Source: Isochrysis galbana
Taxonomy: Eukaryota > Haptophyta > Isochrysidales > Isochrysidaceae
Assembly: GCA_018136815.1 (NCBI GenBank)
Contig: JADDIW010000136.1
Location: 1 to 50,000 of the forward strand
Direction of reading: 5' to 3'
Length of the DNA stretch: 50,000 bases
Under the pieces are notes generated by a model that was given only the letters and a program-made list of their open reading frames with translations, was not told the DNA's origin and did no database searches. Both the position numbers and the translations under genes were made by a program. This document shows, in pieces, positions 21,039-31,287 of the stretch. Each line of letters begins with the position of its first letter. Within the stretch, counting starts at the first letter, position 1.

Positions 21039-24000
21039 ATGCCTGGCGCTGACGGCAGCTTGCCGCCGCCTCGGCACGAGCGGCAGGAGCTCATCGTGCT
21101 CGTGAGCAAGAGACTGGGTGAGCGGGGGATTACGCAGAATTGCTTGTCAGCCATCCTCTGCCTAACTCCCAATGATCTCTCGATATGGCTGCGCAGGAAG
21201 AAGATGAGAGCCGAAAAAGAAGAGGCGTACTCTGCTGCACTCTCCGCCTGGGTTGACGACGCGAGCTTCAGCGTCGCGTCTCCCTCAATCATGTTCAACC
21301 ACGCACGCTCCGTCCCGCCCAAGTCGATCATAAGCGCTACCCGCCCATCCGTGCGCCGCGAAAAGGTGGCATGTGTCGCTAACGAGAGCGGACTGCCTGT
21401 GGACTCCACAAATGGAGGCCATGTAATAGAAGCGGACGACGTGCCGAATGTTAAACGTCAGCGTTCGGCCCCACGTCTTGAAGTGTCTAGCTGTCCCGAT
21501 GAGAGGGGCGCAGGATCATCACGGTCACCGCTGATAATATGTGAGGCCTCTGGCACAACTGGCATTTGCGGAGATCGCAAGAGCTGTCCGCTTCGGCACG
21601 TACGCGATAAGGGCAACCCATCGCCTGGCCCTTTGACGGCCCCCGTTCCAGCCTACCTGTCTAGAGCCCGGCGATCAGTCACCGCTGCATCGCGCGCTGC
21701 CGAAGCTTCCAATGTGGCCGCGACCTCGTCGTGTGCTCCTGGCGATGTAGCCACACATTCCTCAAGCGCAAGCGACTGTCCTCGCGACACATCAGCCTCC
21801 GCAGGCATTGGCAGATGTGAGGACAGACGCAAGGGGTCGCGGCCCCCAGTTCCGGGTACTCCCGCGACTTCTGTCGACATTTCACCAGGAGAGGATCCCC
21901 ATGTCATCGCTGCGACGCGGGCCTTAGTGTCAGAACTAGAGCAAATCTTGCTGGAAGATTGTCATTCTCTGCTGCAGTTACGAAATCCGAGTGCAACGAA
22001 GCCCGCACGGCCAACGCCCCAACCCATGGTGGAAGGCATTCGTGACTATGGCAATATTTTGCGTACACCACCAAGGAGGCCAGGTGAGGAGCACGCCGAC
22101 TCTCTTGCGACTCGCCTACAAAATGCAGCTGCCACCTCATGCCCGCCGCCCCCGCCATGCCTTACGGCGATGATTTGGCGATTGGGGATTGGTGGTTATT
22201 CACGAATGAGTCACGTCATGGAAGACTTTGCATCACTTGTTGAGGCGGCACGTAAAGAATGCCAAGGGCGATGCGATCTCATCGCAGCCCGAGAGATCGG
22301 CCGAAACCGCGTGGTAGCAGCGGGACTGGGTTGCGATCTCACCGTGGCGGACAATGCCGCAAACACCAGCAATGAAAACGGTGATCTTGCAGAGTGTAGC
22401 TCGGACTCTCTCGTGCGGTTGCGACGGCATGGGATGGCCAGGCTATTGCGTGTGCAAGCGGAATATGGCGATCTGCTCAAGCTGAAGCCAAGCTACAGTT
22501 GTGATGAAGGGTTTGTAGCGATGGAGGCGGCTGCCCATTGCCGAAATATCTCGCAGACCAATGCACATGCCTCGAGGAGTGTGCGGGAAGACCAGTTGTC
22601 GAATGCGAGCAGGCAAATATTCGATTGCCCACTGGGAGCCAACGTGGAGATAATCGACGGCCCGTTCGGCACCAAAGTAGGAGAATTGATAGCCGAGACG
22701 GACGGTTGCAGCTACGTGCAGATGAAGGACCGACAGGTGATACCCATCCCAAGGCATCGACTGAAACTCCTGGCGAGGTCTGGCATGGAGGAGGATGGTG
22801 CTTCAGCTAGCAAGACGAATGGCATTGGCCATGATGAGAGCATACAGACGGCGGGAGTCGATCGTAGCCATTGCGGATCGAGCTCGCATAGATTGCACGA
22901 GACGGCCCAAATGATAGAGTTGAGGAGTGTGCCGGCCTTCATCGAGAGACATTGGGCAATCAAAGGACCTCTCTATCCAGCTTTAGGCGACCGACCCAGT
23001 GGCTCTTCGGAGGCCAAAGCTTCGACACAACGCGCCGAGCTCTCGCAAAGCAGAATCTCGGAGCTGTGCGACATCGCAAAAGGCTACTTCCCAAATTTTG
23101 TGCGCGTTGCTCGCCCGTGTTCGGCTTTTGTGGATGGGCGCAAAGCAGTGACCTTACTCGGCACGGTTGCCAAACAAAGTGGAGCAGATAGCGGCAGGAC
23201 CGCCACTTCCGGCAGGACCGCCACTTCTTGCACGACTGATGGTGCGGAGTGGAGCTCACTTACTGATGGATCATCATTCACAGCACGTCCTCCGCCTACA
23301 AGTGATTTCGCACCATCGCCATTGTACGCTGTGGTAGTCGGCTATGGTTGCTCGTGGCCGGTGCTGGTTCACGCTTCGCGATGTGAGGTGTCGGCTGTAT
23401 CTATTTCATCCCATTCGGCAGGCCTAGGAAAGTGGCACGTGGTGTGGGCCGACGGGGAGGAGTCGATGGAAAATGCCGCAAGAATGGGGATTACGAAAAA
23501 TCCAGACGCGGCACCCGCCTCTTGTGCCGGCCGAGGAGATCAGGTGGTTGCGAATGAATTTGACGATGGAACCCTTGCCGATGCACAAGGGCTTACCCTA
23601 GGTGAAAATTTGCCGGATGCCTCTGTACATCCCCTCGCTTCGAGTTGTGAGCACGATATGGCGCCGGCGTCCTGTGATTTCAGTTCAATGGAAACGTGTG
23701 GCCAGTGTGCACCACCTGAATGGGAGGCATTGTCCTCATTGCACCCGGATCTACAAGGCTCGTTGGCCAAGGAGGCGATGGCATGGGGGTTTGGTTACAA
23801 CAAGCGTGGGGCGATTCCACGCTGGGGAGAAGCCGATGCCAATCTGCTCCAGCGGTACTTACGGGCGGCTGCGGCGACATGGAACCTGGCGGGTCCTCTC
23901 ACTCCGTCGGCACTTCTACACAGCTCGAAGGCTGCGCCACAGAGCCAAGGGTCTGAAATCAGTGCGAAGAAGACGGCGCGCATGTTTGAAATGGTGTTGG

Positions 24001-25385
24001 CGGCACTTTCTCCTCTTTTAGGTCGAAGTCCGGCCTACTTGAGGATGCGCTGGCGCGAGATGCGCGTCGAGGAAACACTACGTCCTATTGTCAACGATAC
24101 TAGTGCGACTGAGACTGTAGTGAAGAACGGACCCAGTGCGCGTGGATTAACTACGACAGAAAAGCTTGTGCGATTGAACAATGCTATGGGAGCATGCTTG
24201 TGGAGCCTTTCGGAGAGCCTGGGTGGCTTTTTCCCCACCGATGCTTGGCAGCTGCTTGCACTCGACGGTCGCGGAGCACAGGTGCCAGCGCAGCTGCGCG
24301 AGACGATGAAGGTCGTGGAGGCCTGCGAGAGGCGAGATCGAGGGGCCCGCGATGAGGTGGACGCTGAGGCTCAATACCGTGTGGACGCGCAAAAGCGAAC
24401 CTTAGCTTCTGCGGATTACGCAAGCAAGGGGTGCGGAGTCACTAGAGCTTGCTCCACACATTCCTCGCCAGCAGTCTCGCATGCCGTGGCCTTGCCTCCT
24501 GACATCGATCCCACTTCATACTTCTTTCGCATTGACGACATCACGTGCGAGCGTCCGGGCGTTTCCGTGCGCGCGGGTCAGCACCGGGTGCCTGTCTCGG
24601 CGGTGAATGAGCTTGATGACGAGCCTCTCCCGGAGATAGTTTACCTGCGCTCTTGTGTGGGTGGCGACGATGGTGCGGGCGGGCTGGTGCAGATAGAGGC
24701 GCAGCGTGAATTCCTCTCGGGCTGCTCCTGTGATGGCGATTGTGGCTACACGCCTGAGGGAGGATGTCTTTGTGTGGCGGAGCAGGTGACGACGGCACGC
24801 AATGGCGAGGGGTGCGCTTACAGACAAGGAGGGCTCTTGAGTTTGGAGCACAGCGGTTACATCTATGAGTGCAACTCTGCTTGTTCGTGTTCTGCCAGCT
24901 GTCGAAATCGCGTTGTACAGCGAGACGTGTCCGTTCATCTGGAGGTCTTCAAGACTCGTCATAAGGGTTGGGCGGTTCGTGTGCTTGAACCGGTTGCAGC
25001 GGGGACCTTCGTCTGCGAATACGTTGGCGAAATCATCGCCTCGGAGGTGGCGGAGAAACGAGGGGTGATTTACGATGCGCAGGGCTTTTCAACCCTCTTC
25101 GACCTCGACGCCGCCGGCGCAGACAACGAATATACCATCGATGCCAATACTATGTGCGGCGTCGCGCGATTCCTCAACCACTCTTGCGAGCCCAACCTGA
25201 AACCGCACTCGGTATGGGTGGACAACCTCTCTGCCTCACTCCCGCGCATCGCCTTCTTTGCCATCCGGCATATTGAAGCATACGAAGAACTCACCTTTGA
25301 CTACAAGTATGACCAGGGTAACATGTCGGGGCGCAAGATTGAGTGTCGCTGCGGCGCGGCAAAGTGCCGCAAATGGCTTCGTTAA
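21039..25385 (+). CDS. SUV39-type histone lysine methyltransferase, large N-terminal extension
   Basis: 1448 residues in one uninterrupted frame from the ATG at 21039. The C-terminal 250 residues hold a complete catalytic module. It has a Cys-rich pre-SET (from about 1227, GCSCDGDCGY, then a second cluster CNSACSCSASCRNR). The SET domain has HKGWAVRVLEPV (about 1307), FLNHSCEPNL (about 1379) and ELTFDY (about 1420). The post-SET is CRCGAAKCRKWL. Pre-SET plus post-SET marks the H3K9 (SUV39/SUVH) class, which deposits repressive methyl marks, apt in a repeat-rich genome. The N-terminal 1150 residues are unusual. There is a KOW/Tudor-like stretch near 540-580, a PWWP-like segment (VVVGYGCSWPVLV) near 770 and a SANT-like helical part near 930-1010; these three are tentative. 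A short tandem (SGRTAT twice) lies near 720. Histone specificity is inferred. Confidence 0.92.
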   Translation: MPGADGSLPPPRHERQELIVLVSKRLGERGITQNCLSAILCLTPNDLSIWLRRKKMRAEKEEAYSAALSAWVDDASFSVASPSIMFNHARSVPPKSIISATRPSVRREKVACVANESGLPVDSTNGGHVIEADDVPNVKRQRSAPRLEVSSCPDERGAGSSRSPLIICEASGTTGICGDRKSCPLRHVRDKGNPSPGPLTAPVPAYLSRARRSVTAASRAAEASNVAATSSCAPGDVATHSSSASDCPRDTSASAGIGRCEDRRKGSRPPVPGTPATSVDISPGEDPHVIAATRALVSELEQILLEDCHSLLQLRNPSATKPARPTPQPMVEGIRDYGNILRTPPRRPGEEHADSLATRLQNAAATSCPPPPPCLTAMIWRLGIGGYSRMSHVMEDFASLVEAARKECQGRCDLIAAREIGRNRVVAAGLGCDLTVADNAANTSNENGDLAECSSDSLVRLRRHGMARLLRVQAEYGDLLKLKPSYSCDEGFVAMEAAAHCRNISQTNAHASRSVREDQLSNASRQIFDCPLGANVEIIDGPFGTKVGELIAETDGCSYVQMKDRQVIPIPRHRLKLLARSGMEEDGASASKTNGIGHDESIQTAGVDRSHCGSSSHRLHETAQMIELRSVPAFIERHWAIKGPLYPALGDRPSGSSEAKASTQRAELSQSRISELCDIAKGYFPNFVRVARPCSAFVDGRKAVTLLGTVAKQSGADSGRTATSGRTATSCTTDGAEWSSLTDGSSFTARPPPTSDFAPSPLYAVVVGYGCSWPVLVHASRCEVSAVSISSHSAGLGKWHVVWADGEESMENAARMGITKNPDAAPASCAGRGDQVVANEFDDGTLADAQGLTLGENLPDASVHPLASSCEHDMAPASCDFSSMETCGQCAPPEWEALSSLHPDLQGSLAKEAMAWGFGYNKRGAIPRWGEADANLLQRYLRAAAATWNLAGPLTPSALLHSSKAAPQSQGSEISAKKTARMFEMVLAALSPLLGRSPAYLRMRWREMRVEETLRPIVNDTSATETVVKNGPSARGLTTTEKLVRLNNAMGACLWSLSESLGGFFPTDAWQLLALDGRGAQVPAQLRETMKVVEACERRDRGARDEVDAEAQYRVDAQKRTLASADYASKGCGVTRACSTHSSPAVSHAVALPPDIDPTSYFFRIDDITCERPGVSVRAGQHRVPVSAVNELDDEPLPEIVYLRSCVGGDDGAGGLVQIEAQREFLSGCSCDGDCGYTPEGGCLCVAEQVTTARNGEGCAYRQGGLLSLEHSGYIYECNSACSCSASCRNRVVQRDVSVHLEVFKTRHKGWAVRVLEPVAAGTFVCEYVGEIIASEVAEKRGVIYDAQGFSTLFDLDAAGADNEYTIDANTMCGVARFLNHSCEPNLKPHSVWVDNLSASLPRIAFFAIRHIEAYEELTFDYKYDQGNMSGRKIECRCGAAKCRKWLR

Positions 25386-25999
25386 GCACCAAGCACCTCC
25401 GCATGTGGACCACAAAGCGGATACCATTTTCGTCTAGCAGGCTTTAGCGAGTTGCAGCTCCGAACTTCAGTGATGGGGGCCACCGCGTAAAGCCGCAGGA
25501 AATGGCACAGCGGACCGAGCGCAATGTGAGCACTTAGTTTGGCACATATGCATCAGCAAGTTGTAGCAGATAGTGGCAAGCAGCTATCAGCGATGCCCGA
25601 AGAAGTCGGGTGTCATAAGTGGCTTGGAGACCTCGAGTGCGAATGTGCAGGTGATCGCCGCCGTGGGGAATCTCTGCGGGCATTCGGCGCTTCGCTTGCA
25701 ATGCATTGTGACGTGTTGTTAGGCTCGAAGCCATCGGCGATGGCTACGCATATGTAGCGGCGCCTCTCGTGGTATGCTACTATTACTACTAGTAGTAGTA
25801 CGTATAAAGCTGCAACGTACTTTTATAACACAAAAACCTTATAATATTCTCGCCTCGCGCGCGGCCTATATGCTACCACGCCTTCACTCCTCTCCTACCC
25901 TTCACCAACCTGCCTTGCGGCGCCTCCCCTTGTGCACTCACTACTAAGGGGCTCGGGGTGTGGGGGGTGGTGGTTGGGTATGGCGGGCTGTCCCAGTGC
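25386..25999. other. Intergenic with divergent repeat
   Basis: No gene. TACTATTACTACTAGTAGTAGTA at about 25781-25800 is a small triplet palindrome (described by position only). From about 25800 the sequence resembles, loosely, the repeats at 5580 and 31010: AT-rich start, pyrimidine-rich middle, TGCACTCACTACTAAGGGG. Confidence 0.45.
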
Positions 26000-26794
26000 C
26001 AATGCCAGTGCGCACTGCCTGTGCCTCGTCCCTCTTGGCCACGAAGGGTAAGGTGCGCCAGGCGCTCGCTCGGGACCCCTGCATAGATAAGGCCGAGCGT
26101 GATCACCACTCCCAGCTCCTCACCAACGCCGAGCGCATGCAGCTTGGTCATTGGCTGATTGAGCGCGCAGACGCGCATGAGCCTTGTACCAGGCATGGCA
26201 TCTCGGTCACTCGGTCAAGATCAGGGAGATGCTTCGCGCGCGTGCCGCTTTCAACAAGAGCAAGAAGTATAGCTTGGGGAGCATCACCCTCAGCCTCACT
26301 GAACCCGAGCTCGATCTCCTCAATCACGGCGAGGTGATCTCGCGCACCGCTTCTTCCAACGGATCTACCCGTGGTGGCGCGCACGCGGGCTAAGAGATTG
26401 ACGAGGGCATCTCTCGAGCGGGGAGGAGCGGCGCGCTCTGGGAAACGCACGGATAAGGTGGTGCAGAACCATTTCTTTGGCGAGTTTGGGCTGCAAGCTG
26501 AGCTCATTGACGCCGGCATCATGGACCCTGAGACAAAGGTCGAGCGGCACTGCTGCCCTGTACAATCAATGCTCCGTTGCACTGAGTATATTCCCTCTTT
26601 TTGGCGCGCACAGGTGACATCGGATCCACGACGCGTTCTCAACTGCGATGAGACGCGCACAGCCTCTTGACCTCCCCCAGAAAGGGCGGCGACCCAAGGT
26701 GGCAAAGCGTCGAGGCTCAGCAGCCCGAGAACTCGGTGGGAGCAACCAGCAACCAGGAGACCATGACCGTGATGATGATGCAGATGTGCTAGGA

Positions 26795-27654
26795 AAAAAA
26801 AAACATCTGAAGATTCAGGCTACTACCGCTAGCTATAAAGACCACGCACTCACGGTGCCGACTCACGCCATCGCCTATACCCCAGAACACTCACTCCCTT
26901 TACACTACCCCCTTCATTCCTTTGTCTTTGGTATCGGGGGGGGGGCCCGCGTGCACTACGACGGGCCAAGCGCAAGGGGCGGGCTGGGGCAGACCTGTTG
27001 TTGGGTGTTCCTGTGGCAGACAAACGTAAAACGCCTTCTGAACTATCTTATATTGTCCCCAGGGGGTCTCGGCCCCCGCCCTTCGGCCTTTCTTCGTCCG
27101 CTGCCGCACTTTCGCGGTGTTTGACTGCCGCGCAGGGTGTCTTCCCGTTGATATACCGTAAATGGGCGGATATCTTACCTATTCTCGGGCCAGATCGTGT
27201 GGTTTTTTTTGTCGTTCTTTTCCCGTCGTTCTCTTCGTTCTCCTACGGGCGTGTGCTGCATGGCGCGCGCCATGGCCCCCTTCTGGGGGGCCCCTCGGGG
27301 CCCCCCAGAGGGCCAGCCAGGGCAGCTCAGGGGGCAGTGGAGGCTGGGGCAGTGCCCCTGGCCTCTCCTGCCTCTCCCTCGCTCGCCTCGCTGGCCCTGG
27401 GTGCCCTCCTGGCGGCCTCGGTGGTCTGTGGCTCAGTGGTGAGGGGGGGGTCAGTACGAGCGAGGGCCAGTGCAGGCGAGTGCGTGCGGCGCGCGGCGCG
27501 CGCTCGGCGAAGGTCTGGGCCAGATTGATGTCAGCTCAGCCCCTGCCAGCAGGCAGGGGCTGAGGTTGGTTGTGCAGGCCCACCCAGGGGGTGTCTGCGA
27601 TGGAGAGAGGGGGGCGCGAGGCCCCCATTGGCCTCCTACTTATAAAAGTAGTTG
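26795..27654 (-). mobile_element. 860-bp T-tailed retroposon with 16-bp target duplication
   Basis: TGCAGATGTGCTAGGA occurs at 26779-26794 and 27655-27670. In the minus (sense) direction the element starts CAACTACTTTTATAAGTAGG (a hairpin around TATA) and ends AATCTTCAGATG plus T(9-10). Its 5' 400 bp match the element at 9376-10308. The inserted sequence interrupts the transposase pseudogene in the Asp-rich stretch before Ser-His-Arg. No plausible coding frame. The long duplication and tail indicate target-primed insertion by a partner LINE. Confidence 0.8.
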
Positions 27655-27998
27655 TGCAGATGTGCTAGGATCTCACCGGGCTTTGAACTACGGCGTGCAG
27701 ATCGTTAGCAGATCGTCACGAAGCGCAAGTGGCAAGTGGGCGACGAGTGATCTCCTCACTGAACTGCCACCGGGCGCACACTGTTTCGACCGAGAGAGGC
27801 CGGTAGATCTGGCCCATCGCCACACTCTCTCACTCCTGTTGTCCCATGCTGCAGAGGGGATGCAAACTGAAAAGACGTTTGCCGAGTACTTCAAGACGTT
27901 GGCGTTGGACAAATTGCATCTCGGAGCGAAGCGACGCTGAAGTGGCTGCGGGCAAGGAGCCCATCGCCCGCCCAGTCACGCTAGCTCTCGACAACCAC

Positions 27999-28904
27999 TA
28001 GGGCTTGGCAGAAATGTCTAGACTTTCTTGTAGATTGTAGACATTTGGGCGGATTTTCGCCAAAGAGATGTCTCGAGACATGTCGAGACATTTGGGCTGG
28101 TGAGGCCGCTCTGTCCAAAAACAAAACTGTCATTCCAACAACAAATCTGTCACTACGCGTGCACGCGTGCGCGTCGGCGCGCTCAATGGCCGGCCTAGGT
28201 AAGCTCACTCCCCAGCCCCTCCAGCCTGCTTGTACACTGCATGTCTGCATGTCCCACGCGCCACGCACCAGCCCTTGTCTCTTCCACACTCACATCATCG
28301 CGGCCCTTCCCCTTCGCGCAGGACCAGCACGCCACACAACGCGCGCCTCAAGTGCACAGCTTCTCGTTGATGACATGGACAAGACCGATGACCGATGGGG
28401 AGAATGTGGAGGAGGAGGTCGCCCTGAACGACTCGGACGAGACGAGCGACGGCGAGAGCAGCGAGCTCTTGTGAACGTGTGTTCTCATTGCTTGTATGCA
28501 TGTTGCATGTATGTTTCCTTCTGTTCGTGCTTCGTCTTTGTCTGACCAGATTGAAGCGTGTGTGATGTTGCGCTACAATAGCAACAAGCGTGGTGTTTGA
28601 TGAGTAAGGTGTGAGTTGGTTAGTGTAGAGTGTATGTGTATGTGATTTGAGAGCTTTTATTTAGAAGGTATATATTTGCGTATTTGCAACGCTATCTCTA
28701 TCGTCTATAGATGGCTTGAGATGGCTGAATGAGCAAACACCCTACCGCCCAACGCGCAACGCGCCCACAAGCGCTGCGCACCACGAAAAAAAAACTGAAC
28801 TGCAAGACATTTTACGAGACATTTGGGCTGCAGGACGAGACATGTCTCGCCCATTTCTGAGAGACATTTGGGCTGAAAAAACGAGACATTTCCGCCAAGC
28901 CCTA
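27999..28904. mobile_element. 906-bp hAT-type element in the DNH motif of the transposase
   Basis: Perfect 8-bp target duplication ACAACCAC at 27991-27998 and 28905-28912. Ends TAGGGCTTGGCAGAAATGTCT (left) and, on the complement, the same with one G (right). Both subterminal regions repeat GAGACATTTGGGC several times, as expected for hAT transposase-binding sites. Inside, a possible last exon (28322-28474, after CTTCGCGCAG) ends in an acidic Glu/Asp/Ser tail like those of hAT transposases; the remainder of the gene is gone. Excision would leave GAC AAC CAC followed by GCG TCC CGC in frame. Confidence 0.88.
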
Positions 28905-29212
28905 ACAACCACGCGTCCCGCTTTTCCAAGGAGGTCCTCGACGCCGCCCACGGTGAGGCTTTGAAGTTCGGCATCCGATTGTTTACTGAGGAGCCAGGCA
29001 CATCTGGCTTTCTGCAGGCGCTGGATCAGTACAACTCGAACTTCCATCGGTGTTACAATAAGGCGCGCGACGCCTACAAGAATGCCTACCTCGCTCACCA
29101 TGGCACGGAACTCACTAGCCTTGGCCTCAAGGAGTTCCTTGATATCCTGGACGGCGCTCACGGTGCGTCTTGGGGGCGTGACATCGTCATCACCGGGCCC
29201 GCAAAGGGCTGA

Positions 29213-30068
29213 TTTCGACGCGGTGTGCGGGGGCGGCGGGTGCGATTGGTGTGGAGGTGAGGGCGGCATGCCGCGATATGGTGCGTGATGCGGCATCCAC
29301 TTGGTGAGCGGGCACAAGAACGGCCTTGTGGCGCCGCCGGTCGCGGGTGGAAGTTGTGCTCTCTATCCCTTGGCGATTTTAGCGTTGAGCGTCTTTATAG
29401 TTTTTTGTTTTTTGTGATAATTGCGTATTGCGTACACGTTCAAGTCCATGAAATCATAGAAGTATTGTATTGCGGTGCGTACAGAATCAAGCTGTATCGA
29501 CCGTGTTTGCTGGTGATGAACATGGCTTCGTAATGCGCTGCGAGAGGCGCGCTTGAAGGCAATCGATAAAATTATACCGGAGGGGGCCCGAAATATATTT
29601 CCGCGCGGCCGTCAGAGGCCTAAAAAATTGAGTATTTTTCGAAAATTTTCCTGAGGACCCCGGATTTTTTTTTGCTGATCTCTCATACCAGAACCTATAG
29701 GGTGCTTATTTTGGTCCTCGTTTGCCCATTACCGATGGTGCCCTCCGCACCCCCCTAGTGAGTGACCGGGCTACAATGTGTGCTGTGTGAGGAGCTTGCG
29801 GTGCTGTGTGGGCGCAAGGCGTTTTGTACCGCTGCTCCGGTTAGAGAGGAATAATTAAAGTTTGGTCTTTGACTCGGCGCAGAGGGTGTGGGGGGCACCC
29901 CCATGATGCCTCAGGGAGCCTCCCAACACTTCCCAGTCCTATTTTATCTATCCTTATAGAAAACGTTGCTGGGTGAGAAACTCTAGCCTCTAGAGCTTAT
30001 TAGAGTACTCTAGTACTCTAGATCTACTCTGGAGCTCTAGATTAGAGTAGAGAGAGTACGGCGCGGCG
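29213..30068. other. Repeat debris and CTCTAG-rich leader
   Basis: About 29213-29370 resembles the GC-rich module of the TAGGGCGG elements. 29725-29775 (GATGGTGCCCTCCGCACCCC and GTGACCGGGCTAC) recurs at 44510-44550. 29975-30056 is dense in CTCTAG/AGAGTACTCTAG palindromes ending next to the following start codon. No gene. Confidence 0.55.
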
Positions 30069-30875
30069 ATGCTCTGGTGGATGGCGGCGGCGCCAGAGCT
30101 GCTGGGCGGCGAGTGGGCGGGCTGGTGCTGCAGCTACTCGACGGGGACAGCGCGGCTGCGTCCTGTGCCTGACGCATACCTCTCCGATACCGCGATCGAG
30201 TGGGGCCAGATCCCCACCGGCTTCGAGGAGCTTACGAGCGAGCAAGTCGTTGGAGCGAGCGTCAACAGAAGAAGCGTGCGCATCCTCCCAGAGGACGGCT
30301 GCGCGATCGAAGACCTGCCAGCGACGATCTCACGGACGGAGACAAGCTTCAGTGTTCTCACCCAGACGCCTGTCCCGGCCGCCGCTTCGCAAACACACCT
30401 TGGAGACAACCTGTGGCAAATGGAGACAGTCTTTGGAGCTGTCTGCGGCGGCGCGAGAGAGCGACCGACAGCGCTACCGCACTCAGCGTCAAGGACAAGG
30501 ATGGAGCTGAAGTTCAATGCAGAGACGGGAAGCCTTTGTGGTCCCGAAGTTTCCGCGTGGCAGGAGCGCAGATGGGCCGAAATTCCGGGTGAGCTGACGG
30601 TTCGGGAAGGGAGTGGCGGGCGGAGCGGCCTCGACGGTGCCTGGGTGTCATCTGCGATAGGAGTTGGATGCTTCGGAGAGAAGAAAGTGGGTGGATCTGT
30701 CCGGGAGGGGGCGTTGGAGCTACCCGTAATTGGCATCACTGTTCGGTGGGCGCCAGCTGTCATCGAATTCCAGCTGGCTCTTCCGGAGCAGGATGAAACC
30801 AGCATCATTCGTCGCACCTTTAATTTGGCTTCCCACACGTGCGCGCTCAGTTGCGAGTCGCATGCTCTTGCCTGA
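30069..30875 (+). CDS. Uncharacterised conserved-looking soluble protein
   Basis: 268 residues, single exon, with host-like codon bias. The N-terminus reads ELLGGEWAGWCCSYS, then DAYLSDTAIEWGQIP, then RILPEDGCAIEDLP, and later strands are consistent with an all-beta fold. This reminds me of an uncharacterised plant and algal family with GEW.GY and LP..GC motifs, possibly lipocalin-like; I cannot name it with certainty. No signal peptide or membrane helix is convincing. Met1 or Met5 could be the start; both follow the CTCTAG/AGAGTA-rich leader. It lies between a degraded transposase region and a repeat and has no partner gene nearby. Confidence 0.6.
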   Translation: MLWWMAAAPELLGGEWAGWCCSYSTGTARLRPVPDAYLSDTAIEWGQIPTGFEELTSEQVVGASVNRRSVRILPEDGCAIEDLPATISRTETSFSVLTQTPVPAAASQTHLGDNLWQMETVFGAVCGGARERPTALPHSASRTRMELKFNAETGSLCGPEVSAWQERRWAEIPGELTVREGSGGRSGLDGAWVSSAIGVGCFGEKKVGGSVREGALELPVIGITVRWAPAVIEFQLALPEQDETSIIRRTFNLASHTCALSCESHALA

Positions 30876-31009
30876 AAAGTCTCACTGAGAAGCGGCTCGG
30901 AAACTGCCGCTATGCATGGCTGGCGTGGAAGTCTGTTGATATTCGAGTGAGAGCGTCTTGCCGACCGACTGTGCCCACGTCTAACATCTAAAGACTCTAC
31001 CTTGGTTTA

Positions 31010-31287
31010 CTATAAATAATAAACCTTTTAATAGTCTCACCGCACACGCGGCCGTGGACCGTCTGCTTTCTTCTCACGCAGCAAAACCTCCTACACCCCC
31101 ACTCCTCCGGCCCTTCCCCCCCCCGCCATCAGGCGACTCCCCCCGTGCACTACTAGGGGGATAGGGTATAGGGTTGAAGTGCTGAATGAAGGGGCCTTAG
31201 ATATGGTCCGGTGGCCCGCGCCCCCCCTAGTGATCGTTCCCCCCCCTTCCTCCTGTGTCTCCGCGTGGGCGGCGGCCTCGGTCCCGA
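31010..31287. repeat. Dispersed repeat, copy 2 (matches 5580-5856)
   Basis: Begins with AT-rich ATAAATAATAAACCTTTTAATA and continues through CACCCCCACTCC, CATCAGGCGACTCC, TAGGGGGATAG and GGTCCGGTGGCCCGCGCC to CGGTCCCGA. It differs from copy 1 by a few indels. It starts about 140 bp after the preceding stop codon, so it may form part of that gene's 3' UTR. Confidence 0.75.

Larger units (their letters stand above)
26000..29212 (+). pseudogene. DDE transposase gene, decayed and twice interrupted
   Basis: Fragments of one protein follow in order: a CENP-B/Tc5-type DNA-binding start (about 26050-26160, LTNAERMQLGHWL); KIREMLRARAAFNKSKKYSL (26217 on); a linker with GEFGLQAELIDAGIMDPE (about 26475-26538); a 75-bp GT-AG intron at 26539-26613; DPRRVLNCDET (about 26623-26660); QPLDLPQKGRRPKVAKRRG; then the region to LALDNH (27981-27998), a plausible second catalytic Asp; then FGIRLFTEEPGTSGFLQALD (28964 on). 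At least four single-base frameshifts separate these. Two insertions (26795-27654 and 27999-28904) split it, and removing each with one target copy restores the frame exactly. CENP-B-HTH plus DDE architecture is typical of pogo/Tc5-like elements; that assignment is tentative. It is not functional. Confidence 0.75.

Noticed and set aside
20561-21409. 282-residue minus-strand ORF
   Set aside because: Crosses poly-C runs and the SET start; low complexity.
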